Below are positions 23,401 through 34,945 of a DNA stretch of 64,000 bases, piece after piece; the stretch's first letter is position 1; each line of letters starts with the position of its first letter. The translations under genes were made by a program, and so were the position numbers. The stretch is taken from positions 2,313,001-2,377,000 of the forward strand of contig JASXTE010000008.1 in the NCBI GenBank assembly GCA_030280995.1, in the 5' to 3' direction. The notes beneath the pieces were generated by a model. The model made no database searches, was not told where the DNA came from, and was given only the letters and a program-made list of their open reading frames with translations. The stretch comes from Hemileia vastatrix (Eukaryota; Basidiomycota; Pucciniomycetes; Pucciniales; Zaghouaniaceae).

Positions 23401-23502
23401 GATTTTAGAAGTGGGGTTTGTTCTTGGATGAGAGACATGAAAAGAGGACATGATGGGATGGTGGTGGTGGTGGTTTGCTCTAGAGAAGACAGCGCGAGAC
23501 AT
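20496..23502 (-). CDS. CAT2: Carnitine O-acetyltransferase, 8 exons
   Basis: Transfers acetyl groups between CoA and carnitine so that acetyl units can leave the peroxisome or enter mitochondria. Exons (minus strand): 23502-22955, 22853-22587, 22451-22352, 22183-22073, 21980-21923, 21832-21248, 21065-20928 and 20806-20496; all introns are GT..AG and phases agree, giving about 705 residues. Family signatures in order: KLPRLPVPDLQDTAQKF near residue 45, SEWWNELAYMSYRDP near 140, PLCMNSYKWLFNSCRIP near 200, LGWELWVGDGQNRFFDKQ near 345, catalytic His in NAEHSCMDG (about residue 376), SPDAIAQLIMQLAYFK, the GRTEVIRS motif and VVPDGFGIAYTIN near 604. ATG 23502 was chosen because no ATG occurs upstream in frame. 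The N-terminus (MSRAVFSRANHHHHHPIM) is basic and could be a mitochondrial leader; a second Met at residue 18 would give a leaderless form. The end is LKSKV, not a standard peroxisomal signal. It lies 477 bp downstream of the FOX2-type gene on the same strand. Confidence 0.93.
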
Positions 23503-23979
23503 GCCGGGGAAGATGATCGATCTGGAACAAGAACAGAAAAGCAAGCCACCAAGTCAGCCAATGGACGGTGTGATCATAAAGAGGGTGGTGGAGTGGGCCA
23601 TCAGATTTCCGTTCTTGTTGGCATCAACGTCGCTCATGATGTGATCTCAACCACGCATCTGCTGCTCCGCTGCTGGGGATGATGGCAGGGAATCCAACGC
23701 AGGCTGCTGACCACGGTCCGCAGTATCAGGATCTCATCCTGTGTCCACTCAACCTCCGCTCTGTGGCCTTACCTTTCGTCGTCTCCGTCGCCGCTTCCGC
23801 TGCTCGTCCGCTGCGTCGCGCTCCCTCATCATCTCAATGCATCCTTCATTTCAATATTGCATAGTCCCCTTCCACAATACATACATACATATCTATAATA
23901 CTACACATCTCCTCTCCCCCTCAGCTACTCACACTATAACACTATAACACTATGCTACAATCTACTGGTTCCCCCTCTC
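23503..23979. promoter_or_regulatory. Intergenic region between FOX2-type and CAT2 genes
   Basis: 477 bp holding the 3' UTR of the multifunctional enzyme and the promoter/5' UTR of the acetyltransferase. It is rich in CpG and C/T (23740-23830) compared with the surrounding transposon DNA. No convincing TATA box or known regulator site was recognised. ORFs on the plus strand here are shadows. Confidence 0.5.
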
Positions 23980-26900
23980 TTACCCCAAGGTCGCTGCTGC
24001 ATGGGACAACACCACCGTGTCTCTTTCTTTGCATTTCGTCACTGCATTCAATATCAATCACGTCAGCATTCCTTCCTCATACAACCCATCTATCACTAGA
24101 ATCGCTCCACCCACCAAATATCACTTTTGGTCCTTCCTTCCACATGTGAGTTTCCAGCGTTTCACCGGGAAAAACACTTCCTGAAAATCGACATTTGATA
24201 TCCTTGAATGGCCCAAATGTCTCAACAATGTGTTTGCCACTAATTCCAAAGAAGCACAACCCGTGCAAAATCGGGGAATCAAACCCTCCTATTTTAGCAA
24301 AGTTCGGCTCAATATGAAGAGGATTGTAGTCTCCACTTAATCTATAGATAGCCGCTTGCTTTGTGTCTGTCTTTTCAACCACCACAGCGTCAGGCTTACG
24401 TTCCGGTGGTTTGTTGAGAGCGGTTGCGGGTCCTCGATCTTTTCCGTTCTTGCGACCGCCAAATCCGCCTGCGCCTCTGATAAAACAAGTAGATTGGTTT
24501 TCACACACCAATTCACCTGTGGCTTTATCGTACGTGTGAGTTATTGACACCGCTGCGCAAGCTTTGCCTTTATCAGAAGCCTCAAGAAGTCGCGAATAAC
24601 TAACTAGGGAGCCACTGGTAGGAAATGGCTTTTTGAGAGATAAATATTGTTCACCGTGTAACAACATCATGGGGCTAAAGTTTGGCAGCCAGTCAACTAA
24701 TAATAATAAATAAAAAAAAACATTAAACAACACCATTATTGTCATGTACACACTATCATATCTTTAGAAACTAGATAAGAAAAAGAGAAATCCAAACTTA
24801 CGACTTAGACCACTGGAAGAGGCAAATTGGGGGATTACGCCAAAAGTAGGGATAACTTGAAACTCATCATCTTGCTCATATGTATACTTGAGTTGCTTTT
24901 CGGTAGCACCAATCCCCAAATTATATAATATACAATCGCGCTCAGTGTAGTTATATTCAGTCGGTTCCGGTTTTTCTTGTTTAGCTTTTTTAACAATCTC
25001 AGAATCTTCTGGGTCACTTACATCCACTTGTAGGATGGGCAATGAATTTTTTTGATCTTCTTGAGCTCCAAAGTTAGCAATGATTTGCTGCAACGAATCA
25101 ATGTTCGTGCTAGGATGAGTGGCTTTTTCATCAAAGCGAGTAATCTGGTCCCACTTCGCCATCACTTTTTCTGGCGTAACACTTCGCGGAGGGATCTGTA
25201 AGCACCAATTAAAATTGAGAACGGTGTTCGAAAAAAATAAAAATAAAAATTGAAAAAATAAGAAAAATAAAAAGTGAAAATGAACTGAAGTTCCACATAC
25301 AGCACCACCATAACTTCTTTGCCATCTTACACCGGCACACCATCCACCACTGACTTCGAATAATTGACCAGTGGATTCTTTGTTGGTGTTGCTTGTTAAA
25401 TAAACCACCAAGGGTGCCACATAATCAGGTTTGAAAGCTTGTACCATTTCATCGGGCCAGATTGTTGCTGTCATCGCCGTACCAGCATTAGGAGCTATAG
25501 TGTTGCAAAATATATTGTATTTTTTCCCTTCAAGAGCAAGCGACCTGGAAAGACCCAAGATTCCAGCTTTGGCCGTAGAATAATTAGCCTAAACAAAGAT
25601 ACCACAAAACAGAGTTGATTAATTTATATTATTTGCAAGAGAGCAAACAAACCAAGCCAAACTAAAATTAAATTTACCTGGCCAAAGTTGCCGTAAAGAC
25701 CCACGGCACTTGTAGTATTCAAGATTCTACCATACTTTTGATTCAAAAATATTGGCCAAGCCGCACGAGTGACGCTATATGTTCCTTTTAAGTGTACTTT
25801 GAGGACAATATCCCATTCAGCATCTGTCATGCTTACAAAACTTTTATCTCTCAAAATTCCCGCATTGTTCACGACTACGTGGAGAGAGCCAAACTTATCA
25901 ATAGCCGTTTTAACTACACTTTCACCATTTTCCACAGAAGATGTGTTAATCGCTACTTTGGCAGAAGGATTAGCTTGTTTGATTTCGCTGGCTACCTTCT
26001 CTGCGGCAGCTTGATTCATGTCATTTACAACAACATTGGCACCATATTTTCCAAACATTAAAGCGTAGGCTCGTCCCAGCTAGAAACATACCAAATCATG
26101 GCAATCAGCCAAATGAGCACTATAAAGCAAGTAAGATTTCATGATCTTACCCCATTTCCAGCTCCAGTGACTAATACGGTTTGCCCGGAAAAGTCTATTT
26201 TCTCGTTAGATTGCTTGTTTGAAGACATCTTCTTAGCACGATCAAGAAACTCCAAGTAGTTTGCGTCGGTGATATTTTCGGGGTATTCAACGTTATTACT
26301 GTCAAAGTTAGTAATTTCCTTAAATCTCGCCAAAATCTAAACAAAAGAAAAAAGAAAAACATTATTCCACAACAAAAAATTAAAATGATTTCCAATTTTC
26401 AAGCTAACAAAATCCATCGTACCGCTGAAGGTGTAAAGCTTTCGTCAGTCTTGAACACGGCACCCTTACTTCTCTGCCATCTCAACTTGCCAAACCATCC
26501 AGCTCCAGCTTCAAAAATTTGTCCACTTTCATTTTTGTTCTTGTCACTAGCCAAAAATGCCACCAAAGGTACAATGGCCTCAGGAGTTAATTCCTTGAGC
26601 ATTTCGGGAGGAAAGACGTTGGCGGTCATCTGAGAGGCCGCCACGGGTGCAATAGCATTGACTAAAATGTTGTACTTGGCACCTTCGCGGGCTAGCGTTT
26701 TAGAAAAGGTAATTTGAGAAAACTTGGCAGCAGAATAATTGCTTTGCCTGAATATGTTGGAAAAGAGTTAACAAATGGAAAAACCCCTTGCTTTTTAAAA
26801 AAATTAAAAAATTAAAAAATTAAAAAAAAGAGCGTTACCCAATGTTTCCATAGATGCCACTAGCAGAACTAGTCTAAACATCACACAAGAAGGAACAGGA

Positions 26901-27597
26901 TAATTGAGATCCAAGATTACAACTAAAGCCAAAGAATGAAAGATATAATATAATGATCATTAACGGACATTGATGATGCGACCATATTTCTGTTGTCGCA
27001 TGATTGGAAAGCAAGCTTTGGTGCAAGCATAGGGGCCCTGCACGTGAACAGCAATCACATCATCCCAATCTTTTTCAGACATCGATTTAAATGTCTTGTC
27101 TCGCAAGATGCCGGCATTATTAATGAGAATCTGAAATGGTAATAGGTGAGAAAGATGGATGAGAAATGAGGGAGATGCACATGTATCTGAAGACTTAAAA
27201 AACTTACATGAACGGTTCCAAATTTTGAGACGGCTTGCTTGACGATATTTGCGCCATTGACGACACTATCATAATTAGCAATGGCGACGCCCTTACCGCT
27301 TGATTGAATTTCGCGAACGACTTGATCGGCGTTGTCTCTATTCATATCGTTGACGATGACATTTGCGCCTCTTGAAGCAAAGAACAGAGCATAAGCTTTT
27401 CCCAGACCGCCACCTGCACCAGTGACGATGACAGTCTAGTGGAACGGAATGGAAAAGCAACCGATCCGATGAAGCAGTCATGAAAGACAAGTGCGCAGAC
27501 AAAAAGATGGTGAGCATGAGGATCGATGGATAGCAACGCAAGAATACTCAAAACACAGACTCACCTGTTTCTGAAAACTGATGAAATCGGATCCCAT
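23980..27597 (-). CDS. FOX2: Peroxisomal multifunctional beta-oxidation enzyme (hydratase-dehydrogenase), 11 exons
   Basis: Catalyses the second and third steps of peroxisomal beta-oxidation: hydration of trans-2-enoyl-CoA to the (3R)-hydroxy form and its NAD-dependent oxidation. Exons: 27597-27565, 27435-27208, 27130-26969, 26873-26839, 26747-26423, 26336-26151, 26079-25678, 25588-25301, 25195-24802, 24696-24115 and 24041-23980. Phases agree throughout, giving 898 residues, the usual length of fungal FOX2. SDR domain A: TGAGGGLG (residues 16-23), [18 protein letters not shown] domain B from about residue 305: [28 protein letters not shown]-terminal hydratase-2 domain from about 610, with [14 protein letters not shown] near residue 803. 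Both SDR domains keep the Tyr-xxx-Lys pair. One donor (after exon 3) is GTCCGT. The end is AAATLG with no SKL-type signal, and the stop overlaps a donor-like GTAAGA. Sure of identity; the last exon border is less certain. Confidence 0.95.
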
Positions 27598-29169
27598 GAT
27601 GGACGAAAACGAAGAGATTTGTGTCTTGACCAAGAACCGAAATCGGCGATCGATGGCGAATTTATCGATCAGGCGCACCCCCGGCAGCCGGCAATGGGCC
27701 ATAGCCGGATCACCGCGCACGGCTCACCCTCGGCTTTCAGTTGCCGGTCTGCTGCGCTCCTGGGCGAGAAGAGTGCGCGATCGCAGGCTTGGCTCGGCTC
27801 GCTCTTCGATGCCGCCCAATGTGAACTGTTGAGTCTGTCGATCTTCCTGCACGCTCCCTCCTTTCCAAACATCTTTCTTTCCCCCAACATCCTCCCATCA
27901 CCTAAGTTTTTGTTTTTTCATCATTGTATATATTTATGTTTATTAGGAGTACCGTTATCGTCAGGAGCATAGCCAGAGAGGAGGCTGGGACCCTATAATA
28001 GTAGTAGAATGTAAATACAATAAAAAGCATACCTGAGTTTGATGTGAAATTCAACTCCAGACTTGATTCAGATAATAAACAGCATCACATAATTTTATGA
28101 AAACACTATCTCGTTTCATACGTAATAAGAGTGAAAGAAAAAAATGAGGAGTGTAAAATATTGGATAAATAAAATAAAACAATCCATGTAAGAATAGCTC
28201 AGGAGACTACAGAACCACTACTCATACAAATTTAATCAAAATTTCACGGATGTGATTAAAGAAACTACAGAGCTGTTACACATAAAAAATTTATTTTAAA
28301 TTGTCATTTGTGTGAAATGGGATTATTGGGAAGGAGAAAGGGGAAATCAGGGCATTAGATAGGAGGAACAACGCTTAGAGCCTAGTGAGAGAAAGGAAGA
28401 TAACAAGACAGCCGATAACTAGGTGAATGATGGGAGAAGAGGATAGTAATGCAGAAGTGGCAAAGGTGACCAGCTCTCCTGATCTCAGCCCTGGAAGTGG
28501 AACAAGCTGGACACACAAGAAAGAAACACTTGGTTGCTCACATTAGTTCTCTTGAATTACATGGATAAAAATTTCCCTCTTAAAAATCCCCTATTTATAT
28601 TTACTTTATATGTGATTTGCCCTTCATGTCCCTTGCCAGGAGAGATTGTATGATTTTTTTTTTAAAAAAAGGTTACCTTTTACATATAAGATAGGGCCCC
28701 CTCCATCCAGCTCCTTTCATGCGTTTACCATTGATAAACCAATTCAAACTGGTTGTTATTCTGAAAACTTTTCTTTTAAACTAAGTATTAACTTTTAACT
28801 TTCTACATTTATTCTTTTTTTTTTCGTTAAACTTCCAAATCTTGCTATTTACACAACAGACATAGCTAGTGAGAGGGTTTTCATTTCTCTTCTTCTAAAT
28901 GATCAAATTTCAATATCATTTTTTTTAAATCTTTATATACTTAATTATTTATTTTTTAGCTGATCACCTTTGTAAAATCCAGACCAACAGCTATGGAATT
29001 GGAACCAACATCTCAACTTCTTTCAAATTCTCTATGCACAACTTAATCAATATGAAAGAATCATTTTTGTAATGAAAAAAAAAGCATACAATCCAAAATG
29101 GCATAATAGGGGGGTCTCAAACATGGCAAATGTGGAAGTACATTAAATTCATTTCTAGTCATAAAAAAT
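27598..29169. other. Upstream region of the FOX2-type gene and unassigned DNA
   Basis: 27598-27850 is CpG-rich and probably promoter plus 5' UTR. ORFs on both strands there (for example 27581-27832) have no recognisable domain. 27900-29100 is AT-rich with no supported gene; it has T-runs (28650, 28815) and an unpaired AGGGGGGTCTC terminus-like sequence near 29107. Confidence 0.4.
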
Positions 29170-29369
29170 AAGGGGTATCAAAGTTAGAAATCTTCCATTT
29201 CAAAATACCTCTTTTTTCCACCAAATCAACCATGATGATTATTTAAAATATGCCATAGTATGCCCCAAAAACACCTTTTTACTGAGAAATCATGTCAACT
29301 CTGTAGCTTTATTTTTGTGTTGTGAAATACCTTTTAAATAATTTAGCATTTCAAACTTTGATACCCCCT
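29170..29369. mobile_element. Harbinger-type MITE A2
   Basis: A 200-bp element, AAGGGGTATCAAAGTTAGAA at the left and AACTTTGATACCCCCT at the right, flanked by AAT (29167-29169, 29370-29372). It is close to A3 at 53011 and shares the ends of A1. Confidence 0.88.
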
Positions 29370-29372
29370 AAT

Positions 29373-29869
29373 AAGAATCCCCTCCATGTTGAGTCATCAA
29401 AAGAAGGTTTTTTAAGAGTAAAATACATCATCATTAAAAGTTTATTAGTTGGTTTTTGATTGAAAAAATAGAATTTTGAAATGGCTGATTTATCATGTTT
29501 GATTATATAACCTTTGCAAAAGAAGTAATATTTGATCAAATTCTGATGGTGGAGGTTCTGGAGTGATGAATTTTCTTCACATAATTTTTCTTGGTGTGCA
29601 TCCTTGTCCTGGATTAGAGCCAATACTGGCAACTGGTATTAAGAATTAAAGATTCTATGACTCCACCAACTTTGTGAGCAACACTCTGGACTCAAGCTCT
29701 CATCTATGAAACAAATTTAATATTGTGAAGTTTCTTACAGGTTATTGATAATTATTCGAAGCATTTAATAATAATACAAATGGATGTTTGTAAAAGTGTT
29801 TGTTAGTAAGCTGATGAAAGAAAAATTTGCAAATATGGATATCTACTGAAAACAGGTGATATTTTTTCA
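29373..29869. other. Unassigned AT-rich DNA
   Basis: An open frame on the minus strand (29351-29632) lacks an ATG at its start and overlaps the MITE; I see no domain. Nothing else is supported. Confidence 0.3.
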
Positions 29870-30507
29870 GGCTGAGATCAAGTACAAAGATGTGAAATAG
29901 CTTGAATAGTCAGTTGTCTAGAAGATTTAAATGGTCCTATATGAATACTGTAGTACAAATCCAATAAGTATTAAAATATAACTCAATATAAGGGTCTCAG
30001 TAATTTTAATCTCACTAATTATAAAAGGGTTACAATCTTATAGTTGGTAGAAAAATAGATGTAATAACTCAGATACTATTAAAAGACTTTGTATAAGTAC
30101 TAATGATATGTATTGTAATTGTATTGGTTATATATTTGATTGTAATGATAAAGAATGTAGAAAACAAGACCAAAAACCCCCTCCTTTTATACCCAATAAT
30201 TCCTCCAATGTACCCCTTGATTTACCAGCTCTATAAATGGCTAATGACGCCTCATTCCAGCTAATACACCTCTCCAACAACATAAAGAGTGACCAATAAC
30301 ATAATTAGAATGATATCACCTGCCAAAATCCTGCAGTAATAGGAATAATCCATCAAAAATAAAGAATAAGCAAAAAAAAGAGAGTATATGCATGTAATAC
30401 ATTAAAATAAAAGACTAAAAGGGAAGATTAAGACTAATTATTACTCCAAAATAAGGGGGAATAACAGTAGAAATGATGAGGCTAATCATGACATTATACT
30501 ACATGAA
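29870..30507 (-). repeat. LTR-like dispersed repeat, right inverted copy
   Basis: Reverse-complement partner of 18797-19436. It runs from TTCAGGCTGAGATC (terminal TGACA changed to TGAAA when read on the minus strand) to CTAATCATGACATTATACTAC. Identity is high across the whole length, with scattered substitutions and small indels. Confidence 0.7.
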
Positions 30508-30991
30508 ACACCCATTCAAAAATAACCAAAATTGATTGAGAAACCACTTAAAACCCCAAAAAAGGGTGTGAGATGTGGGGTAGCTACATGCAGTCCTTGG
30601 CAGGTGCTTGCACAGGTAAATCCTTAACTAATTTAGGCAAATTTAAGCATGGTAGTGAATTAAAGTGACAAGCTTGAGGTTATTTATTGAATTAGTGCAT
30701 ATAATAGGGGGTGTCAGTTCTGGAAAATCCGCACTTACAAATCCGCACTTAAATAAGTGCGGATTTCCAAAACACACTAGCCCCAATACTGGTGGATTTC
30801 AAAATGAAATAAGTCACTTATTTCACTCAAATCCGCACTTTCTCAACCAAAAGTGCTGATTTCACCATCAAGTCCCATTTCACTGATTTGTCAGCATCAT
30901 CCCATTCATACGCAGCACTCCGCAGAATAACACTTCATAACTCAAAACATCGTACATCACTTACATCTTCATATCATATCATATAAGAGTC

Positions 30992-31390
30992 ATGCCTTCC
31001 TCACTTTCAAATCGTGATAAATTACATAAAGCAATGACTTTCATGGCGCTTGAACTGCTCTTGGACTCTGATTCCGATTCTGATCTAGAAGAAGATTTTG
31101 TCGTTTTATCAAAAATGGCCAGGAAACGTTACCTTCTTCCCAGAAAGCCTCAAGTACTTCATACCCCCAAGTACACCATCCAAACACTTCTTAACCTATC
31201 TACACCCAGTTTTAGACAGCTGTTCAGGACTTCTCAGGAATTTTTCCTTAAATTGCTTGAGCTTATTCAGGATCATCCCATATTTCACAATAATTCTCAA
31301 AAAGAACAACGACATCCTTCAATTCAATTGGCCATCACACTATGCCATTTGGGTTCAAATGGTAATGGAGCCGCTTTGAAACGTTTATAA
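30992..31390 (+). pseudogene. N-terminal part of Harbinger transposase in H2
   Basis: MPSSLSNRDKLHKAM, the DSDSDSDLEEDF run and LLNLSTPSFRQLFRTSQEFF match the H1 and H3 transposases. It stays in frame over the site where H1 lost 17 bases. It ends in a TAA after KRL where the H1 and H3 reading continues with ENVFDLGYGSVN; that sequence is still present just downstream to about 31465 and then stops at the C-rich tract. No catalytic residues remain. Confidence 0.85.
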
Positions 31391-31599
31391 AATGTCTTTG
31401 ATTTAGGGTATGGTTCAGTTAACACTTATACCAAACGATGTATCACTGACATCAACTCCTTGGAATCATCCCCCTTTTCCCCCCTTTGGCTGCCTCATTC
31501 ACCCCTCCTTGGCTCACTCTAACCTCCCTTTTCTCCCTCTTTGGTCTCATCTCTCCCTTTCTCCCCCTTCTTGGTCTCCTCATATCTTCCCCTCATTCC

Positions 31600-31740
31600 A
31601 CTCCACCCCCCACCAAATCCCCCAAATCCTCCCTCCAAATCCCCACCAAACCCGCCTCTAACCCCCCCTCCAAACCCCCCCTCCAAACCCCCCCTCCAAA
31701 CCCCCCCTCCAAACCCCCCTCCTATCCCCCTCAAAACTCC
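31600..31740. repeat. C-rich tract in H2
   Basis: Repeats of CCCCCCTCCAAA (four nearly identical units at 31665-31713) in a strand-asymmetric C-rich stretch, the counterpart of the tract beside the H1 transposase. Proline-rich or glycine-rich frames are artefacts. The minus strand has G-quadruplex potential. Confidence 0.85.
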
Positions 31741-31749
31741 CTCTTTTTA

Positions 31750-32060
31750 AACAAAGTGTGAAAATAGGAGGATGAACTCTGTTCTTCGGGCGAAGAACAG
31801 AGTTCACTTCCATTCACTTATATTTCTTTTTTCTCAACTCATCTCTTTAGGTAATTCATTTTATTCTTTTTAAACAGAGTGTGAAAATAGGAGGATGAAC
31901 TCTGTTCTTCGGGCGAAGAACAGAGTTCACTTCCATTCACTTATATTTCTTTTTTCTAAACTCATCTCTCCAGGTAAGTCATTTTATTCTTTTTAAACAG
32001 AGTGTGAAAATAGGAGGATGAACTCTGTTCTTCGGGCAAAGAACAGAGTTCACTTCCATA
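31750..32060 (+). repeat. Three 123-bp tandem units, each with a 15-bp perfect hairpin
   Basis: Each unit holds the inverted pair GAACTCTGTTCTTCG / CGAAGAACAGAGTTC around a 1-3-nt loop (hairpins at 31773-31806, 31896-31929 and 32019-32052), followed in the first two by CACTTATATTTC and a splice-like CAG/GTAAGT context. The third unit has one substitution in the right arm. The downstream part of the unit is found once in H1 (minus strand, 16600-16660), but the hairpin is not. Confidence 0.9.
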
Positions 32061-32726
32061 AAATATTAGCTGAAACATAGTTTTCAATTCTGTAAAAACA
32101 GTTGTAAGTAATAGAAAAAGTCACTGATTTTTTTTATATGTAATCTGAAATTTTTTAATAAAATTATTGTATTTAAGAATTGCAATATTGTCAATCAATC
32201 TTTATTGATCAAATTAATTTAATAAAGTATTATTTAAATAAGTTGCTTCAAAAAATACTTTGCATTGAACCTAGTTTCTAGACTTGATCTGCATTTTGGC
32301 TTAAGGAATTGTCATTACTTTAAAAGTAGTATACTTGACATATCTTATTTATATATTAATTAATTTATGTAATTATATTGTATTTTGATGACTTTCACCC
32401 TTTACTTCAATAAAATGCAGGGGAGGGTATTGCCAATTTTTTAAATCTGACATGTGAAATTGATGACTTAGAAAAATTTGGTGGTACCCACCCCTTGTTT
32501 CAATAAAATGCAGGGGAGGGCATTGCCAATTTTTTAAATCTGACATGTGAAATTGATGACTTAGAAAAATTTAGATAAGCAAACTTATTGACTAGAAAGT
32601 AAAGATTGAAAATTTTTATTATACATTCAAATTTTTGTCAAAAATAACGTACTATATTCTTTTCCTTTTATAAGTCAGCATATAAGAAAATATTACCAAA
32701 ATTAAATTAACTAGAAAAACAATTTA

Positions 32727-32957
32727 TCAATTGAAAAGGTCAAGTAATTTTTTAATGTCCTCATAAGATTGGCCATTTTTAACACATTCCATAATGAAAT
32801 CTTTTTTTTTAAAACTCTCTTGTTTTTCCAATTCACAAGTAGCCATTTCTCTTTGAAATTGACAGTCATTTACTCTTTCCATCTGCTCTACCTCAAATTT
32901 TTTTTCTTCCAAATCTAAGGCTTGCTGATCTTTCCTTAGAATATGATCAAACTTCAT
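32727..32957 (-). pseudogene. Last exon of SANT-like protein in H2
   Basis: Begins MKFDHILRKDQQALDLEEKK and ends LLDLFN. It is the charged coiled-coil exon that also ends the H1 gene and here is uninterrupted. The DNA-binding part of the gene is missing from H2. Confidence 0.8.
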
Positions 32958-33299
32958 CTAAAAAAGAATGTAAACATGCCTGGTCAAAATATTGAAAATG
33001 TCAGGAAGGGGTGTGTGCCGAGGATTGATGGGTAGGTAGCGAGGAAGGTCAGTGTGTCACATGTGACAGGGATGGGGTAAGAAAGGAAGGGATGTTTTGT
33101 GGCCAAAATGTGGTTGTGAAAAAAAACGGGAAAAAAGTGCTGATTTGAGGTCATAACTGACACCCTTTTTTGAAATAAGTGACTTTTTTGCAAAATTTAA
33201 GTGCTGATTTGTAAGTGCTGATTTGGTTTGAAATCCGCACTTAATTTAAGTGCGGATTTGCCAGAACTGACACCCCCTAATAAGGGTCAATGCATTTGT

Positions 33300-34944
33300 A
33301 ATTAAACTAGGACACTAAATAAGCACCTGTTGCCTATTTTAGCATGTTTCCCCACAGTGGGCGTAGAATGTGGTGTAATTATAGTGTGAAAAAGCTAACT
33401 TGGCTAAAAATGAAACTATTCACACGGGAAAAATGCAGACAGTATGTGGCCAGTACACAGTAGCCATTTCTGGCATAAAAAACACCAAATTTGAAAAGTG
33501 TTATTTTTATGCATTTTAGTAGCCAAATCAATAGTCCTAATTTAGACAAATTGATCTGTCAAAGCACATTTTTAATATTATTAAATTTATAGAGCAAATA
33601 TTCAACTTTTAAGTGATTTAAAGTACATTTCTTGTTTTTCACATAAAACAATGAAAACTACAGCTTTAAGTATTGGATGGTTCTCTAGAAGTAACAGGAA
33701 AATTGGAAGAAGAAGAAGAAGAAGAAGAAGAAAATTTGAAAGAGGAATAAAAAGAAAAGACAACAATGGGTGTTCATAGGGACTTGTAATGGATACCAGA
33801 TTATTATGACTTTGTAAGTACTTTATTCTCTCTTCTTTAAACAACACAATTAGATAATATTAAAAAATCTCTTAAAGCAACCTATTAGCTGTATAATAAT
33901 TTTAATTATTGAAGGGGTAGTTACCACAATAAAATTTTTTAATGTAGTATAAGTTTTTCATTTATTTATTATAACAATGAAGTGTAATGTAAGATTTATA
34001 ATGTAAGTGATGGGGCTTCAGGGGATTACCCAAGGCCCTTATATAGGCAAAAGGGCCCTCTGAGGTGCCATAAACATTTATATACAATATGAGAAATAAA
34101 ATAAAACAAAATAAAGTAAATATAACAAGAAAATACTTTTGAAGCTGAAACAAGTAACTAAAACATGATTAAGAGCCCATTTCCCACCAATTAAAACCCA
34201 GACACTGTACCAAAATTTGATGGGACATTAAATTTGTTTGAAACAAAAATAATTTAACAATTTTAATTTAAAACAAGTTTTTTCAATGATTAAGAAAAAT
34301 AGTTACTTTTAAGTGAAACAAAAAGTATACTATTTTCTATGCAAAATTTTAATGAAAGTAATTAATTTTGTATAAAATATGGATAAATAATTGCTTTAAC
34401 CTATTTAATTTATGTAAGAACTATTTTGAGTCAAAAATTAATTAATTTAATGATATTACTAATTTAAAGTAAGATTTTTAATATTTTTTATTATGTAAGT
34501 GTATAACATATTTAATAATTTTTCTGACACAAGTAAGGGTCAAAAAAGCGCCCAATATTTATGGACTAAAAGATATGTATAGAATTATTTAATAATTATA
34601 TATAAGTTATTAATTAATAAAGTTATAATTTAAATTTATAACTTACAATTATAATATAGTATTATATTAATTAATTAAAAATTAATAATTATTAAATACA
34701 TAAAAAAGGGCTCACACTTTTTAGAATATAATGTATTATTTAATTATTTAATTGTATATAAAATTTACATAGTAATGAAATTCATATAACTTTTATTTTA
34801 AATTATTATTATGAGTTAGTTATGTAATTTTATTGTTAAATATAATCTTTATTTACATGCATAATATAAATAAACATTTGCCCATTTTAAGGTGCAATAA
34901 AATATTATAACATTTACTGGAATCCTGGTACAGCCTGGCTAACA
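33300..34944 (-). repeat. LTR of the G2 type (minus strand), truncated
   Basis: Read on the minus strand from 34944 it begins TGTTAGCCAGGCTGTACC, then GTAAATGTTATAATATTTTATTG, matching the LTR at 9921. The TATA-like box and CCTTGGGTAATCCCCTGAAG near 34020-34049 match 11021-11050. No polypurine tract precedes it. The left limit is uncertain; H2 lies just beyond. Confidence 0.6.
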
Positions 34945-34945
34945 T

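Larger units (their letters stand above)
30716..33278. mobile_element. PIF/Harbinger-like deletion derivative H2
   Basis: A 2.56-kb element with the H1 ends (AGGGGGTGTCAGTTCTGG) and AAT on both sides (30713-30715, 33279-33281). Relative to H1 it is inverted and internally deleted. It keeps the transposase N-terminus, a C-rich tract, a three-unit repeat absent from H1, the CCCCTGCATTTTATTG blocks and the last SANT-like exon. The oxygenase gene and the catalytic part of the transposase are gone, so it can only move in trans. Confidence 0.85.

Noticed and set aside
23227..27832. Plus-strand ORFs opposite the two metabolic genes
   Set aside because: Antisense shadows of well-supported spliced genes; no domains.
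29104..29125. AGGGGGGTCTCAAAC terminus-like sequence
   Set aside because: No inverted partner or flank duplication found nearby, so no element can be defined.
29351..29632. 93-codon minus-strand frame
   Set aside because: No ATG start, overlaps MITE A2, no recognisable motif.
31519..31734. Glycine-rich minus-strand ORF
   Set aside because: Translation of the C-rich tract of H2.
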